Shown here piece after piece: positions 36,701 through 40,683 of a stretch of DNA of 64,000 nt. Within the stretch, counting starts at the first letter, position 1. Each line of letters begins with the position of its first letter. Where the stretch lies: contig OZ024809.1 in NCBI GenBank assembly GCA_964017045.1, positions 26,900,618 to 26,964,617 on the forward strand, given 5' to 3'. The translations under genes and the position numbers were made by a program. The notes below the pieces were generated by a model. It was not told the origin of the DNA. It was given only the letters and a program-made list of their open reading frames with translations, and did no database searches. Source of the stretch: Omphiscola glabra (Eukaryota; Mollusca; Gastropoda; Lymnaeidae).

Positions 36701-39700
36701 CCTTGATGTGGGAGAACTGGGCCGTGATGTGTAACATCAGGAGGTTAACCAATATGTTGTTAAGATGTTCACATAAAGATACCTTGGATATTTAAGGAAG
36801 TGATTAAGAAAGTGCTTGTCAGAATGGAGCTATGATTTTATTGCTATATGTGTTGCTGTTAGATGAAACTCAAACTTGCCATGAACATTTCAAAAGACAA
36901 ATTTTTTGTCAGTCAGTAAGCCAATGATTCTGATGGTCCTGGAATCAAATCCAGGTTAACAACCAAAATGTTCACTCCAGAGAACTTGACCAGACAACTT
37001 TTGCTGGGACAAATCAATGGCTAAGAGAGAAAAGCACATAGCCAAAGCAAAACTATCTTGTTGAAGTTAGATACACTGGACCTTCAAGCAAAACTATCTT
37101 GTTGAAGTTAGATACACTGGACCTTCAAGAAAACATATCTTGTTGAAGTTAGATACACTGGACCTTCAAGCAAAACTATCTTGGTGAAGTTAGATACACT
37201 GGACCTTCAAGAAAACATATCTTGTTGAAGTTAGATACACTGGACCTTCAAGAAAACATATCTTGTTGAAGTTAGATACACTGGACCTTCAAGAAAACAT
37301 ATCTTGTTGAAGTTAGATACACTGGACCTTCAAAAAAACATATCTTGTTGAAGTTAGAAACACTGGACCTTCAAGCAAAACTATCTTGTTGAAGTTAGAT
37401 ACACTGGACCTTCAAGAAAACATATCTTGTTGAAGTTAGATACACTGGACCTTCAAGAAAACATATCTTGTTGAAGTTAGATACACTGGACCTTCAAAAA
37501 AACATATCTTGTTGAAGTTAGATACACTGGACCTTCAAGCAAAACTATCTTGGTGAAGTTAGATACACTGGGCCTTCAAGCAAAACTATCTTGTTGAAGT
37601 TAGATATACTGGACCTTCAAGAAAACATATCTTGTTGAAGTTAGATACACTGGACCTTCAAGCAAAACTATCTTGTTGAAGTTAGATATACTGGACCTTC
37701 AAGAAAACATATCTTGTTGAAGTTAGATACACTGGACCTTCAAGCAAAACTATCTTGTTGAAGTTAGATACACTGGACCTCCAAGCAAAACTATCTTGTT
37801 GAAGTTAGATCCACTGGACCTTCAAGCAAAACTATCTTGGTGAAGTTAGATACACTGGGCCTTCAAGCAAAACTATCTTGTTGAAGTTAGATCCCCTTGA
37901 CCTTCAAGCAAAACTTGTTGAAGTTAGATACACTGGACATTCAAGCAAAACTATCTAGGTGAAGTTAGATATACTGGACCTTCAAGAGAACATATCTTGT
38001 TGAAGTTAGATACACTGGACCTTCAAGAAAACATATCTTATTGAAGTTAAATACACTGGACCTTCAAGCAAAAATAACTTGCTGAAATTAGATACACAGG
38101 ACCTTTGTAGTTGGGGCTTGAAATCGATCATATCAGTAACATGCGTCTGGAATATATTACAGCTAATGGAGGCATTAAAAAAAGTCTTAGTTGAGACTTC
38201 TCTGTGTGCACACAGTGAGTCAATCTTTTGTTTGTCCTCAGCTCCTAAAGTCCACAGTCTTACAGTCAGTGGCTGTGTCCTTGAGTGGCAGGGGGTCAAA
38301 CCCCTGGGCGGTGATGCCATAGCTTATGTCTTACAACTCTTGTCTCTCAACGGAAGGGAGACGGAATACAAACAGGTAAACGCTGAACTCTTTATGATAA
38401 TCCCATGGTACAAAACACAGCGCTGCTGCAGTAGATGACTTTTATCTTAAAACTACTCATCTCTTACTTTTAATTTAGCATTTTCACACCATACAAAAAG
38501 AGGTGATTATATTTCATGCTTCATACTTGTCAACAACAATGTACATTTTTATTATTTATATGGTACTCTCATCTTAAAACAACGGGTGAACAAACAACAC
38601 ACATAAATCAAGCTGCCTCCAACGTATGCTGTTCTTCTGTTTCTGGGGTGTGTCACTTTTAAGTTTCATCATCTGGGTAGCACAGTTAGTAGTCAAATAC
38701 ATATATCTGGGTAGCAGGGCTGGTAGTCAAATATCAGGGTAGCAAGGTTGGTAGTCAAATATCTGGGTAGCAAAGCTGGTAGTCAAATACCTGGGTAGCA
38801 CAGCTTGTAGTCAAATATCTGGGTAGCACAGTTTGTAGTCAAATATCTGGGTAGCACAGCTTGTAGTCAAATATCTGGGTAGCAAGCTGGTAGTCAAATA
38901 TCTGGGTAGCACAGTTGGTAGTCAAATATCTGGGTAGCACAGTTGGTAGTCAATTATCTGGGTAGCACAGCTAGTAGTCAAATATCTGGGTAGCACAGTT
39001 TGTAGTCAAATATCTGGGTAGCTAGCTTGTAGTCAAATATCTGGGTAGCCAGCTGGTAGTCAAATATCTGGGTAGCACAGTTGGTAGTCAATTATCTGGG
39101 TAGCACAGCTGGTAGTCAAATATCTGGGTAGCACAGTTGGTAGTCAAATATATGGGTAGCCAGTTGGTAGTCAAATATCTGGGTAGCAAGCTGGTAGTCA
39201 AATATCTGGGTAGCACAGTTGGTAGTCAAATATATGGGTAGCCAGCTGGTAGTCAAATATCTGGGTAGCATAGCTTATAGCCAAATTAAAATAAATTTAT
39301 ATCCAATCTCATTTCAATTAAAAAATAATTTTAACAAAATGACAATTTTTTAAAATGAACAAATGCTAAAATACTAGGGTACGGTACTGATGGCTGTTAA
39401 CTGTTTATTACTTCAGTTTTGCTTTCATTTCTTTCAGATCTACAAGGGCCCCAATACTCAATATCAGCTGGACTGTCTCCAGCCTAACTCGGAATACCAA
39501 GCACGCGTCGCCGCAGTTCGTCTATCTTCAGACAATACAGGGGACATAATTGGGGCTTACAGCCCCGGAGTCATTATCTCCCCTTTGGCACCCGAACCCC
39601 CGCACACAAGCTCAAACGTGAGTGCGTCCGGCGCAGGCCATCAGAAGGAGAAGAGGGGCTGGTCATTCTATCAGATTAAGATTTTTGTTTTCATTTGCTT

Positions 39701-39824
39701 TGTCCTGTTGGTGTTCCTGGCGGTGGAAGTGTGTCTGCAGTTCATCAGCTTTGATGACAAGGATCTATCTACTTCATCGTTGCCGTCATCGTCCTCACAT
39801 ACAAGCGGCGGGAGACGCAGCTAA
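9630..39824 (+). CDS. FNDC3: FNDC3-family protein, nine FN3 domains plus C-terminal membrane segment (22 exons, 5' partial)
   Basis: Exons: 9630-9790, 14557-14752, 19545-19700, 20037-20170, 20975-21123, 22083-22142, 23122-23263, 24030-24202, 24971-25130, 26227-26313, 27333-27471, 27758-27823, 29588-29700, 29857-29962, 30321-30493, 31218-31412, 32218-32292, 32626-32879, 33588-33788, 35969-36135, 38242-38375, 39438-39824. All junctions are GT-AG and phases agree, giving about 1,141 codons counted from 9632. FN3 domains lie near residues 213-307, 309-401, 403-494, 496-589, 590-686, 687-780, 782-870, 871-961 and 962-1063; a membrane segment spans about 1093-1115. Domain order and exon-by-exon similarity match vertebrate FNDC3A/B (about 1,200 aa), known as ER/Golgi-associated tail-membrane proteins linked to cell adhesion and spermatid or bone development. 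Molecular function is not settled. The first 50-80 residues of the vertebrate protein have no counterpart here, so 5' exons are probably missing. FNDC3A versus 3B cannot be decided for a mollusc. Confidence 0.93.
9836..10195. repeat. 47-bp minisatellite at the start of intron 1
   Basis: About 7.5 copies of ctggttacataatgtgcttc-type units. It starts about 45 bp past the exon 1 donor. Confidence 0.94.
10288..10346 (-). mobile_element. SINE-like element fragment (copy A)
   Basis: The reverse complement carries aatgatcaat...attgatcgtgggcccttgat and an agaagaagaa tail, shared with copies at 21270, 21918 and 36192. Confidence 0.6.
10433..10882 (-). mobile_element. LTR-like dispersed repeat, copy 1
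   Basis: About 450 bp related in inverse orientation to 33893-34300. Shared blocks include ccgagcttggggtcagctag, tcattcacggggaaagatga and ggcttgtaccggta. No coding region. Class uncertain. Confidence 0.6.
10883..11587. other. Unique intron 1 sequence
   Basis: No exon recognised. Poly-G tract near 11410-11424. Confidence 0.35.
11588..11696 (-). mobile_element. SPIN-like hAT transposon, copy 3 (internally deleted)
   Basis: Left end cagtggttctcaaccttcct, right end aggttgagaaccactg; inverse orientation to copies 1 and 2. Flanks gtctaaag / ttctaaag match at 7 of 8 positions. Only 109 bp; the middle is deleted. Confidence 0.88.
11705..12585. mobile_element. hAT-like non-autonomous element containing a 40-bp satellite
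   Basis: Left end caagggtggccaac... with gaccgcatgc inside; right end, reverse complemented, starts caggggatggccaac with ggccgcatgt inside. Flanks ttctaaag / gtctatag match at 6 of 8. The interior is mostly tandem repeat. No transposase seen. Confidence 0.55.
11845..12520. repeat. 40-bp minisatellite (tagtacagcatttagtggct)
   Basis: About 17 copies at 40-42 bp. A block of about 200 bp with the same series of variants appears twice, near 12055 and 12245, suggesting a secondary segmental duplication. Confidence 0.95.
12556..12960. repeat. 23-bp minisatellite derived from a transposon end
   Basis: About 17 copies of gtggtctatagggttggcca, which is the terminal sequence of the hAT-like element just upstream. 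Confidence 0.93.
13187..14395. repeat. 51-bp minisatellite, about 24 copies
   Basis: Units contain cactcaacattgacatgggt; later units lose a base. Open frames over 300 codons exist on the + strand and over 200 on the minus strand, but they are repeat artefacts. It lies 160 bp upstream of exon 2. Confidence 0.96.
14557..14752 (+). CDS. FNDC3: FNDC3 exon 2: Pro/Tyr/His/Ser-rich linker
   Basis: A tttttttcag acceptor precedes 14557 and a gtaagc donor follows at 14753. Sixty-five codons plus one base encode a low-complexity segment rich in Tyr, His and Pro (for example SQYYTSYGAPHYPPSPAQY), like the proline-rich region ahead of the FN3 domains in FNDC3. No long ATG-started frame covers it; phase continuity and composition identify it. 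Confidence 0.82.
14772..14970. repeat. 28-bp minisatellite at the start of intron 2
   Basis: About 7 copies of ttcattgggtatgccattgt-type units, starting about 20 bp past the exon 2 donor. Confidence 0.93.
15045..15785. repeat. 19-bp minisatellite (tgactacgtgtacttctaa)
   Basis: About 39 copies with variable third and fourteenth positions. Confidence 0.95.
16083..16450 (+). mobile_element. hAT-like element fragment
   Basis: Starts cagtggtcggcaaaccgcgg, typical of Charlie-like hAT termini. No matching right end or target duplication found, so the 3' limit is a guess. Confidence 0.4.
16585..16815. repeat. 46-bp tandem repeat, five copies
   Basis: Units carry gtgtaggactgtctgtagga; spacing 46 bp. 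Confidence 0.94.
16816..19544. other. AT-rich unique part of intron 2
   Basis: About 2.7 kb with no minisatellite, only homopolymers (poly-C near 17000, TAA microsatellite near 17048). No coding block recognised. It is the longest repeat-poor intron stretch in the gene. Confidence 0.5.
19545..19700 (+). CDS. FNDC3: FNDC3 exon 3: basic segment
   Basis: Acceptor ctgtcaccag; donor gtaacc at 19701. It encodes RTRNRVRKKLQQRR, the counterpart of the vertebrate YERLQKKLKDR segment, then a Pro-rich stretch ending GRRNRGVMG. The basic cluster may bind acidic partners or fold as a short helix (inference). Confidence 0.82.
20037..20170 (+). CDS. FNDC3: FNDC3 exon 4: acidic linker leading into FN3-1
   Basis: Acceptor ctcattgaaag; donor aag|gtgagt at 20171. 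It encodes an acidic segment (TDMEEENNLITQCLSTMPAPK) that matches the vertebrate acidic stretch just before the first FN3 domain. The donor and the last exon bases are the first unit of a six-copy tandem repeat (20162-20347). Confidence 0.85.
20162..20347 (+). repeat. 31-bp six-copy array spanning the exon 4 splice donor
   Basis: Units gcaccaaaggtgagtttgat... start at 20162, 20193, 20224, 20255, 20286 and 20317. The first overlaps the exon end; each repeats aag|gtgagt. Confidence 0.95.
20475..20585. repeat. 43-bp tandem triplicate
   Basis: Three units of gctgatgtaggcattgctac; the last is truncated. Confidence 0.85.
20690..20878. repeat. 25-bp minisatellite (gacattttgtttaacattat)
   Basis: Seven copies, ending about 95 bp before exon 5. 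Confidence 0.93.
20975..21123 (+). CDS. FNDC3: FNDC3 exon 5: first part of FN3-1
   Basis: Acceptor ttctggaag; donor gtcagt, a non-optimal +3 base. It encodes VTDVEARSSLIQLSPP then MKYELLLSDKGRDAKYKTVF, matching the vertebrate YEVLISSTGKDGKYKSVY strand region. Phase 2 at the end. Confidence 0.92.
21270..21389 (+). mobile_element. SINE-like element, copy B
   Basis: About 120 bp from ttgtaaccagtgaaatatcc to a gaagaagaag tail; about 90% like copy C by eye. Confidence 0.65.
21918..22040 (+). mobile_element. SINE-like element, copy C
   Basis: Same family as copy B, with a small insertion (aacacc) and tail agaagaagaag. It lies 43 bp upstream of exon 6, in intron 5 like copy B. Confidence 0.65.
22083..22142 (+). 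CDS. FNDC3: FNDC3 exon 6: middle of FN3-1
   Basis: A 60-bp microexon between cttattccag and gtaagt. It encodes GDATEITLKDLKPATEYHLK, the FN3 'L-P-x-T-x-Y' strand, very close to vertebrate FNDC3 (ITLNDLKPAMDYHAK). It is too short to be found as an independent open frame. Confidence 0.92.
22270..22800. repeat. 35-bp minisatellite (acagtagtaaatgatcatca)
   Basis: About 15 copies in intron 6. Variants catc / aaca and acacacagttgtc recur in a pattern. Confidence 0.94.
23122..23263 (+). CDS. FNDC3: FNDC3 exon 7: end of FN3-1, start of FN3-2
   Basis: Acceptor gttcccag; donor aat|gtaagt at 23264. It encodes VCAVFGEELKGA, the domain-linking LNCEPDAPQAPKL, and TSVQLKWN. The donor lies in the first unit of ten identical 20-bp repeats, each with the same splice site. 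Confidence 0.93.
23251..23450 (+). repeat. 20-bp perfect ten-copy array spanning the exon 7 splice donor
   Basis: Ten identical units actcaaatggaatgtaagtc. The first covers the last 13 exon bases and the donor. No substitution is visible in 200 bp. Confidence 0.98.
23730..23988. repeat. 64-bp tandem repeat, four copies, before exon 8
   Basis: acccgtacaagtgagttgaa recurs at 23736, 23800, 23864 and 23928. Confidence 0.94.
24030..24202 (+). CDS. FNDC3: FNDC3 exon 8: body of FN3-2
   Basis: Acceptor gcctccacag; donor gtcaga. It encodes ENGSKVTAYQLEYDKGDGNF, then RYVFRLAAINNLGK. It matches the NGSKIQNFVLEWDEGKGN region of vertebrate FNDC3. A four-copy 64-bp array ends about 40 bp upstream. Confidence 0.93.
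24640..24925. repeat. About 41-bp degenerate minisatellite
   Basis: Units with ctctgaccagccacttgcct and taacatatcttgcctagtat, five to six copies, upstream of exon 9. Confidence 0.88.
24971..25130 (+). CDS. FNDC3: FNDC3 exon 9: end of FN3-2, first half of FN3-3
   Basis: Acceptor tatatttcag; donor acg|gtatac, which is weak. It encodes SPYSEVVSFFTSGSVPSQP, then LTISWIRRPNDDEFLLQMED. A 17-bp minisatellite of about 1 kb begins roughly 25 bp past the donor. Confidence 0.9.
25155..26170. repeat. 17/34-bp minisatellite filling intron 9
   Basis: About 60 units of 17 bp in two types (cctgtgtatcaattcgt and cctgtgtatcagattgt), mostly alternating. It begins 25 bp past the exon 9 donor and ends about 55 bp before exon 10. 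Confidence 0.96.
26227..26313 (+). CDS. FNDC3: FNDC3 exon 10: FN3-3 strands
   Basis: Acceptor gatttttgtag; donor gtaagc. It encodes GHGFIPVYNGPNLSYTVAKL then RRNTEYKFR, almost residue for residue the vertebrate GYGFKPKYDGEDLAYTVKNLRRSTKYKFK block. Phase 0 at both ends. Confidence 0.94.
26578..27032. repeat. 27-bp minisatellite in intron 10
   Basis: About 17 copies of ctataaactgacatttgatc. The array resumes at 27222-27315 after a LINE fragment. Confidence 0.95.
27032..27221 (-). mobile_element. Non-LTR retrotransposon 3' end inserted in the minisatellite
   Basis: The minus strand reads an RT-type C-terminus in one frame (WEDNIKEWTGLKLGDAVRSA, then EEWRRIVFMSS) to a stop, then an ATG-triplet tail. 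This end is typical of widespread animal LINEs. tttgatct lies on both sides, but the surrounding array makes that ambiguous as a target duplication. Confidence 0.8.
27222..27315. repeat. Continuation of the 27-bp minisatellite
   Basis: Three degenerate units of tttgatctagagagctataa, separated from the main array by the LINE fragment and ending just before exon 11. Confidence 0.9.
27333..27471 (+). CDS. FNDC3: FNDC3 exon 11: end of FN3-3, start of FN3-4
   Basis: Acceptor ttctaaacag; donor g|gttagt. It encodes LAAKNEEGPSKWSETVCYKT then KGKINPYSFRITW, matching vertebrate VKGKIHSHSFKITW. Donor context recurs twice downstream with a spacing of about 50-55 bp. Confidence 0.92.
27455..27595 (+). 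repeat. About 52-bp triplicate including the exon 11 splice donor
   Basis: catcacatggggttagtaat occurs at the donor, then as catggggctagtaat near 27515 and catggggttagtaaa near 27568. Confidence 0.85.
27758..27823 (+). CDS. FNDC3: FNDC3 exon 12: FN3-4 strand C
   Basis: A 66-bp exon between cctcacag and gtgaga, encoding DPPSDSGGTEISKYIVELDD. It is the counterpart of vertebrate DPPKDNGGATINKYVVEM. It is followed by a 1.76-kb intron with a 39-bp array. Confidence 0.92.
27824..28814. other. AT-rich unique intron 12 sequence
   Basis: Small local duplications only (tctgagacagtttctctggt near 27980 and 28043; gttgtgtgtactgtatctcc near 28532 and 28606). No exon recognised. Confidence 0.4.
28815..29170. 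repeat. 39-bp minisatellite, nine copies, intron 12
   Basis: Units of aagctgtcacagatacctca; ttgaca / ttcaca variants. Open in several frames because 39 is a multiple of three. Confidence 0.95.
29171..29587. other. AT-rich unique intron 12 sequence before exon 13
   Basis: T-rich tracts near 29250 and 29325; nothing else recognised. Confidence 0.4.
29588..29700 (+). CDS. FNDC3: FNDC3 exon 13: FN3-4
   Basis: Acceptor ttgtctgtctag; donor gac|gtaagt. It encodes YDTVYEGSEREHIFDHLRPG then LYRVRVASCSLGGRSD. Matches vertebrate YSGATREHLCDRLNPG...YRLRVYCISDGGQS. Confidence 0.94.
29857..29962 (+). CDS. FNDC3: FNDC3 exon 14: end of FN3-4, start of FN3-5
   Basis: Acceptor gtttgccag; donor g|gtaaga. It encodes FSECCVATTLPVAPGQCQAP then KLQGKPKATSLHLRWG, matching vertebrate PPRLQGRPKAKEIQLRWG. 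A second AG ten bases in (ttttcag) would shift the frame and is not used in this model. Confidence 0.92.
29996..30280. repeat. 70-bp tandem repeat, four copies, intron 14
   Basis: acctgttttaccaagtccta at 30001, 30071, 30141 and 30211; begins about 33 bp past the exon 14 donor. Confidence 0.95.
30321..30493 (+). CDS. FNDC3: FNDC3 exon 15: FN3-5
   Basis: Acceptor ctttttttag; donor ggg|gtgaga. It encodes YPDYDGGSQVTSFAAQM, REVYKGHDRDCIVAGLLPG and YLFQVRAFNRAG, matching vertebrate REVYQGSEVECTVSSLLPG. A four-copy 70-bp array ends about 40 bp upstream. Confidence 0.94.
30770..30850 (-). mobile_element. Penelope-like element remnant with hammerhead-like core
   Basis: The minus strand reads ctgatga, a short GGC/GCC stem, then cgaaac. 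This arrangement is known from hammerhead motifs of Penelope-like retroelements. Helix III and the cleavage site cannot be assigned confidently. Confidence 0.4.
30900..31150. repeat. Degenerate AT-rich repeat (aataatttgtataaacaatt)
   Basis: Five to six diverged units of about 28-34 bp in intron 15. Confidence 0.7.
31218..31412 (+). CDS. FNDC3: FNDC3 exon 16: end of FN3-5, start of FN3-6
   Basis: Acceptor tttttccacag; donor cag|gtaagt. It encodes AGPWSEPLEVISGAG, then CRSAHTALVSWEEPCNNGAS and YRLEWQ. Matches vertebrate CRSATCAQVNWEVPLSNGTDVTEYRLEW. Confidence 0.94.
31549..31873. repeat. About 51/31-bp mixed minisatellite, intron 16
   Basis: Units with cattctgcacaccatcttaa, some lacking a block of about 20 bp. 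Confidence 0.93.
31874..32217. other. AT-rich unique intron 16 sequence
   Basis: No feature recognised up to exon 17. Confidence 0.4.
32218..32292 (+). CDS. FNDC3: FNDC3 exon 17: FN3-6 strands
   Basis: A 75-bp exon between atcatttcag and gtaagt. It encodes LYVGPNLSFDAKGLTPATMY then TFRVQ, matching vertebrate CGPGLSYEIKGLSPATTY. Phase 0 at both ends. Confidence 0.93.
32626..32879 (+). CDS. FNDC3: FNDC3 exon 18: end of FN3-6, most of FN3-7
   Basis: Acceptor cccaccaag; donor aa|gtaagt. It encodes AINSAGPGQFSPST, a Pro/Ser linker, SALLTWREPNSNGGDITSYN and YLLEDLSPETSY. The vertebrate interdomain insert between FN3-6 and FN3-7 is shorter here. Confidence 0.93.
33293..33535. repeat. About 49-bp degenerate minisatellite, intron 18
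   Basis: Five units with tcttcacacaatctgcattg, ending about 50 bp before exon 19. Confidence 0.9.
33588..33788 (+). CDS. FNDC3: FNDC3 exon 19: end of FN3-7, start of FN3-8
   Basis: Acceptor attttttcag; donor ag|gtaaaa. It encodes IRVQAVNGIGVGAFSQ, then PSPPRLECV and IKLKWGEG, like vertebrate PPDPPRLECVAFSHQNLKLKWGEG. The donor region is the first member of a degenerate tandem array. Confidence 0.94.
33786..33892 (+). repeat. Degenerate repeat containing the exon 19 splice donor (left part)
   Basis: ggtaaaaactt at the donor and aggtaaaaaact near 33857 lie in a unit with tcttacaatttattgtc. The same unit resumes at 34484 after an inserted LTR-like element. Confidence 0.7.
33893..34483 (+). mobile_element. 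LTR-like dispersed repeat, copy 2
   Basis: About 590 bp starting tgtgttaacg and ending gtacgtaaca, with a TATA-like ctataaaagg near 34106 and later AATAAA. The first 400 bp are related inversely to 10433-10882. It could be a solo LTR; no target duplication found. Confidence 0.55.
34484..34575 (+). repeat. Degenerate donor-containing repeat (right part)
   Basis: Two more units with ggtaaaaactg and tcttacaatttattat. They match 33786-33892, so the LTR-like element interrupted a pre-existing array. Confidence 0.7.
34620..35787. mobile_element. TIR element (hAT-like) of 1.17 kb in intron 19
   Basis: Left end cagggtcctcaca; right end tgtgagaaccatg, inverted match 11 of 13. Both ends carry subterminal ggaaa-rich repeats. 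A direct repeat aattgc abuts both ends. The interior is AT-rich with no transposase frame. Confidence 0.6.
35969..36135 (+). CDS. FNDC3: FNDC3 exon 20: FN3-8
   Basis: Acceptor tttacttccag; donor g|gtagaa. It encodes FQPVYTGPAHTHKVTRLTEL then YEFRIYASNDAGSGPYSDTY and a PPPP linker. Matches vertebrate LYRGPCHTYKVQRLNESTSY. It lies 180 bp past the right end of a transposon-like element. Confidence 0.94.
36192..36225 (-). mobile_element. SINE-like element fragment (copy D)
   Basis: ttctatatattaagggccca followed by tgatcaatt, the inverse of the tail end of copies B and C. Confidence 0.5.
36335..36735. repeat. 21-bp minisatellite (gatgtgggagaactgggcc)
   Basis: About 19 copies in intron 20. A unit length divisible by three gives open frames on both strands. 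Confidence 0.95.
36736..37044. other. Unique intron 20 sequence
   Basis: No feature recognised. Confidence 0.4.
37045..38100. repeat. 41-bp minisatellite, about 26 copies, intron 20
   Basis: Units with gttgaagttagatacactgg. cttcaa and ttgaag within each unit can pair as a short hairpin. Subtypes gcaaaactatc and gaaaacatatc are interspersed. Confidence 0.96.
38242..38375 (+). CDS. FNDC3: FNDC3 exon 21: start of FN3-9
   Basis: Acceptor tttgtcctcag; donor cag|gtaaac. It encodes APKVHSLTVSGCVLEWQG then GGDAIAYVLQLLS and ETEYKQ, matching vertebrate APKIEKVNDHICEITW...DSEFKQ. Confidence 0.92.
38660..39285. repeat. 28/24-bp minisatellite, intron 21
   Basis: About 23 units of tatctgggtagcacagttgg; shorter units lack the cacag block. 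Confidence 0.95.
39438..39824 (+). CDS. FNDC3: FNDC3 exon 22: end of FN3-9, membrane segment, stop
   Basis: Acceptor tttctttcag. It encodes IYKGPNTQYQLDCLQPNSEY (vertebrate IYKGPDSSFRYSSLQLNCEY), a linker, a basic QKEKR motif and KIFVFICFVLLVFLAVEVCL as a single membrane span with one Glu. A Ser-rich tail of about 23 residues follows, ending TAA at 39822. Vertebrate FNDC3 ends almost at the membrane, so the tail is unusual. A good donor (aac|gtgagt) lies at 39618 before the membrane codons. Confidence 0.9.
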   Translation: MYKGPNTQYQLDCLQPNSEYQARVAAVRLSSDNTGDIIGAYSPGVIISPLAPEPPHTSSNVSASGAGHQKEKRGWSFYQIKIFVFICFVLLVFLAVEVCLQFISFDDKDLSTSSLPSSSSHTSGGRRS

Positions 39825-40319
39825 AACATCTTAGTGACTTGACTTGTTTCCATTGTCCATGGTTTCAATGAAAAGATGTGCATAGACTGTTGATGGTTCT
39901 ATTGAGACTTTTATTTCATATTCTAGGTTTTCTTGGGGTTTGGTTTATTTCAAGTATCTGTATTTTAACTCTTACTATATAACTTTTGTGTTATCTTTGG
40001 ACATAGAGATGGATATTCTTGTAGATGACAGGTTCTATAGAGATTTCAGGATGTATGCCATTTAGTATGTCACATGGCAGTAAAATCATGGAGGTGACTG
40101 TCACATGGCAGTGACACAACAGGTGTGACACATGGCAGTGACATTATCGACCTGTTGCATGACAGTGACAAGACAGACCTGACACTTGGAAGTGACATAA
40201 CAGACAGTTCTAGACAAACGGATAAGTATGTATGTACATCTGTCAAGTGATAGTGATATGTTTTATTTCTGCAGTACTTTAGACAATACCTTTGTAACCC
40301 ACAGGTCCCACTCAGCCCT

Positions 40320-40645
40320 GTATAAACTAAAAGTTTATTTAGGGTTAGTTCCAAGGAATGATTCACTTGGCAGTCAAACTAAAAGCTTATTTACGGTTAG
40401 TTCCAAGGAATGATTCACTTGGCAGTCAAACTAAAAGCTTATTTAGGGTTAGTTCCAAGGAATGATTCACTTGGCAGTCAAACTAAAAGCTTATTTAGGG
40501 TTAGTTCCAAGGAATGATTCACTTGGCAGTCAAACTAAAAGCTTATTTAGGGTTAGTTCCAAGGAATGATTCACTTGGCAATCAAACTAAAAGTTTATTT
40601 AGGGTTAGTTCCAAGGAATGATTCACTTGGCAGTCAAACTAAATT
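40320..40645. repeat. 52-bp tandem repeat, six copies, in the probable 3' UTR
   Basis: Units with ttatttagggttagttccaa starting near 40329 and 40381. Very low divergence. Confidence 0.95.
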
Positions 40646-40677
40646 GCAAGCCTAAAAGAAATTGATGTGACTTAACA

Positions 40678-40683
40678 AATAAA
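40678..40683 (+). promoter_or_regulatory. AATAAA polyadenylation signal candidate
   Basis: First canonical hexamer after the main FNDC3 stop codon, about 850 bp downstream; T-rich sequence follows. AATAAA is frequent in this AT-rich DNA, so the assignment is tentative. Confidence 0.35.

Larger units (their letters stand above)
39825..40683 (+). other. FNDC3: Probable 3' UTR of FNDC3 (short form)
   Basis: This runs from the stop codon to the first AATAAA (40678-40683), which T/G-rich sequence follows. It includes imperfect cacatggcagtgaca repeats (about 40069-40205) and a six-copy 52-bp tandem array (about 40320-40645). The true cleavage site is not determined; a longer UTR is possible. Confidence 0.45.

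Noticed and set aside
36402..36752. MWENWAL-type repeat protein
   Set aside because: 21-bp intronic array.
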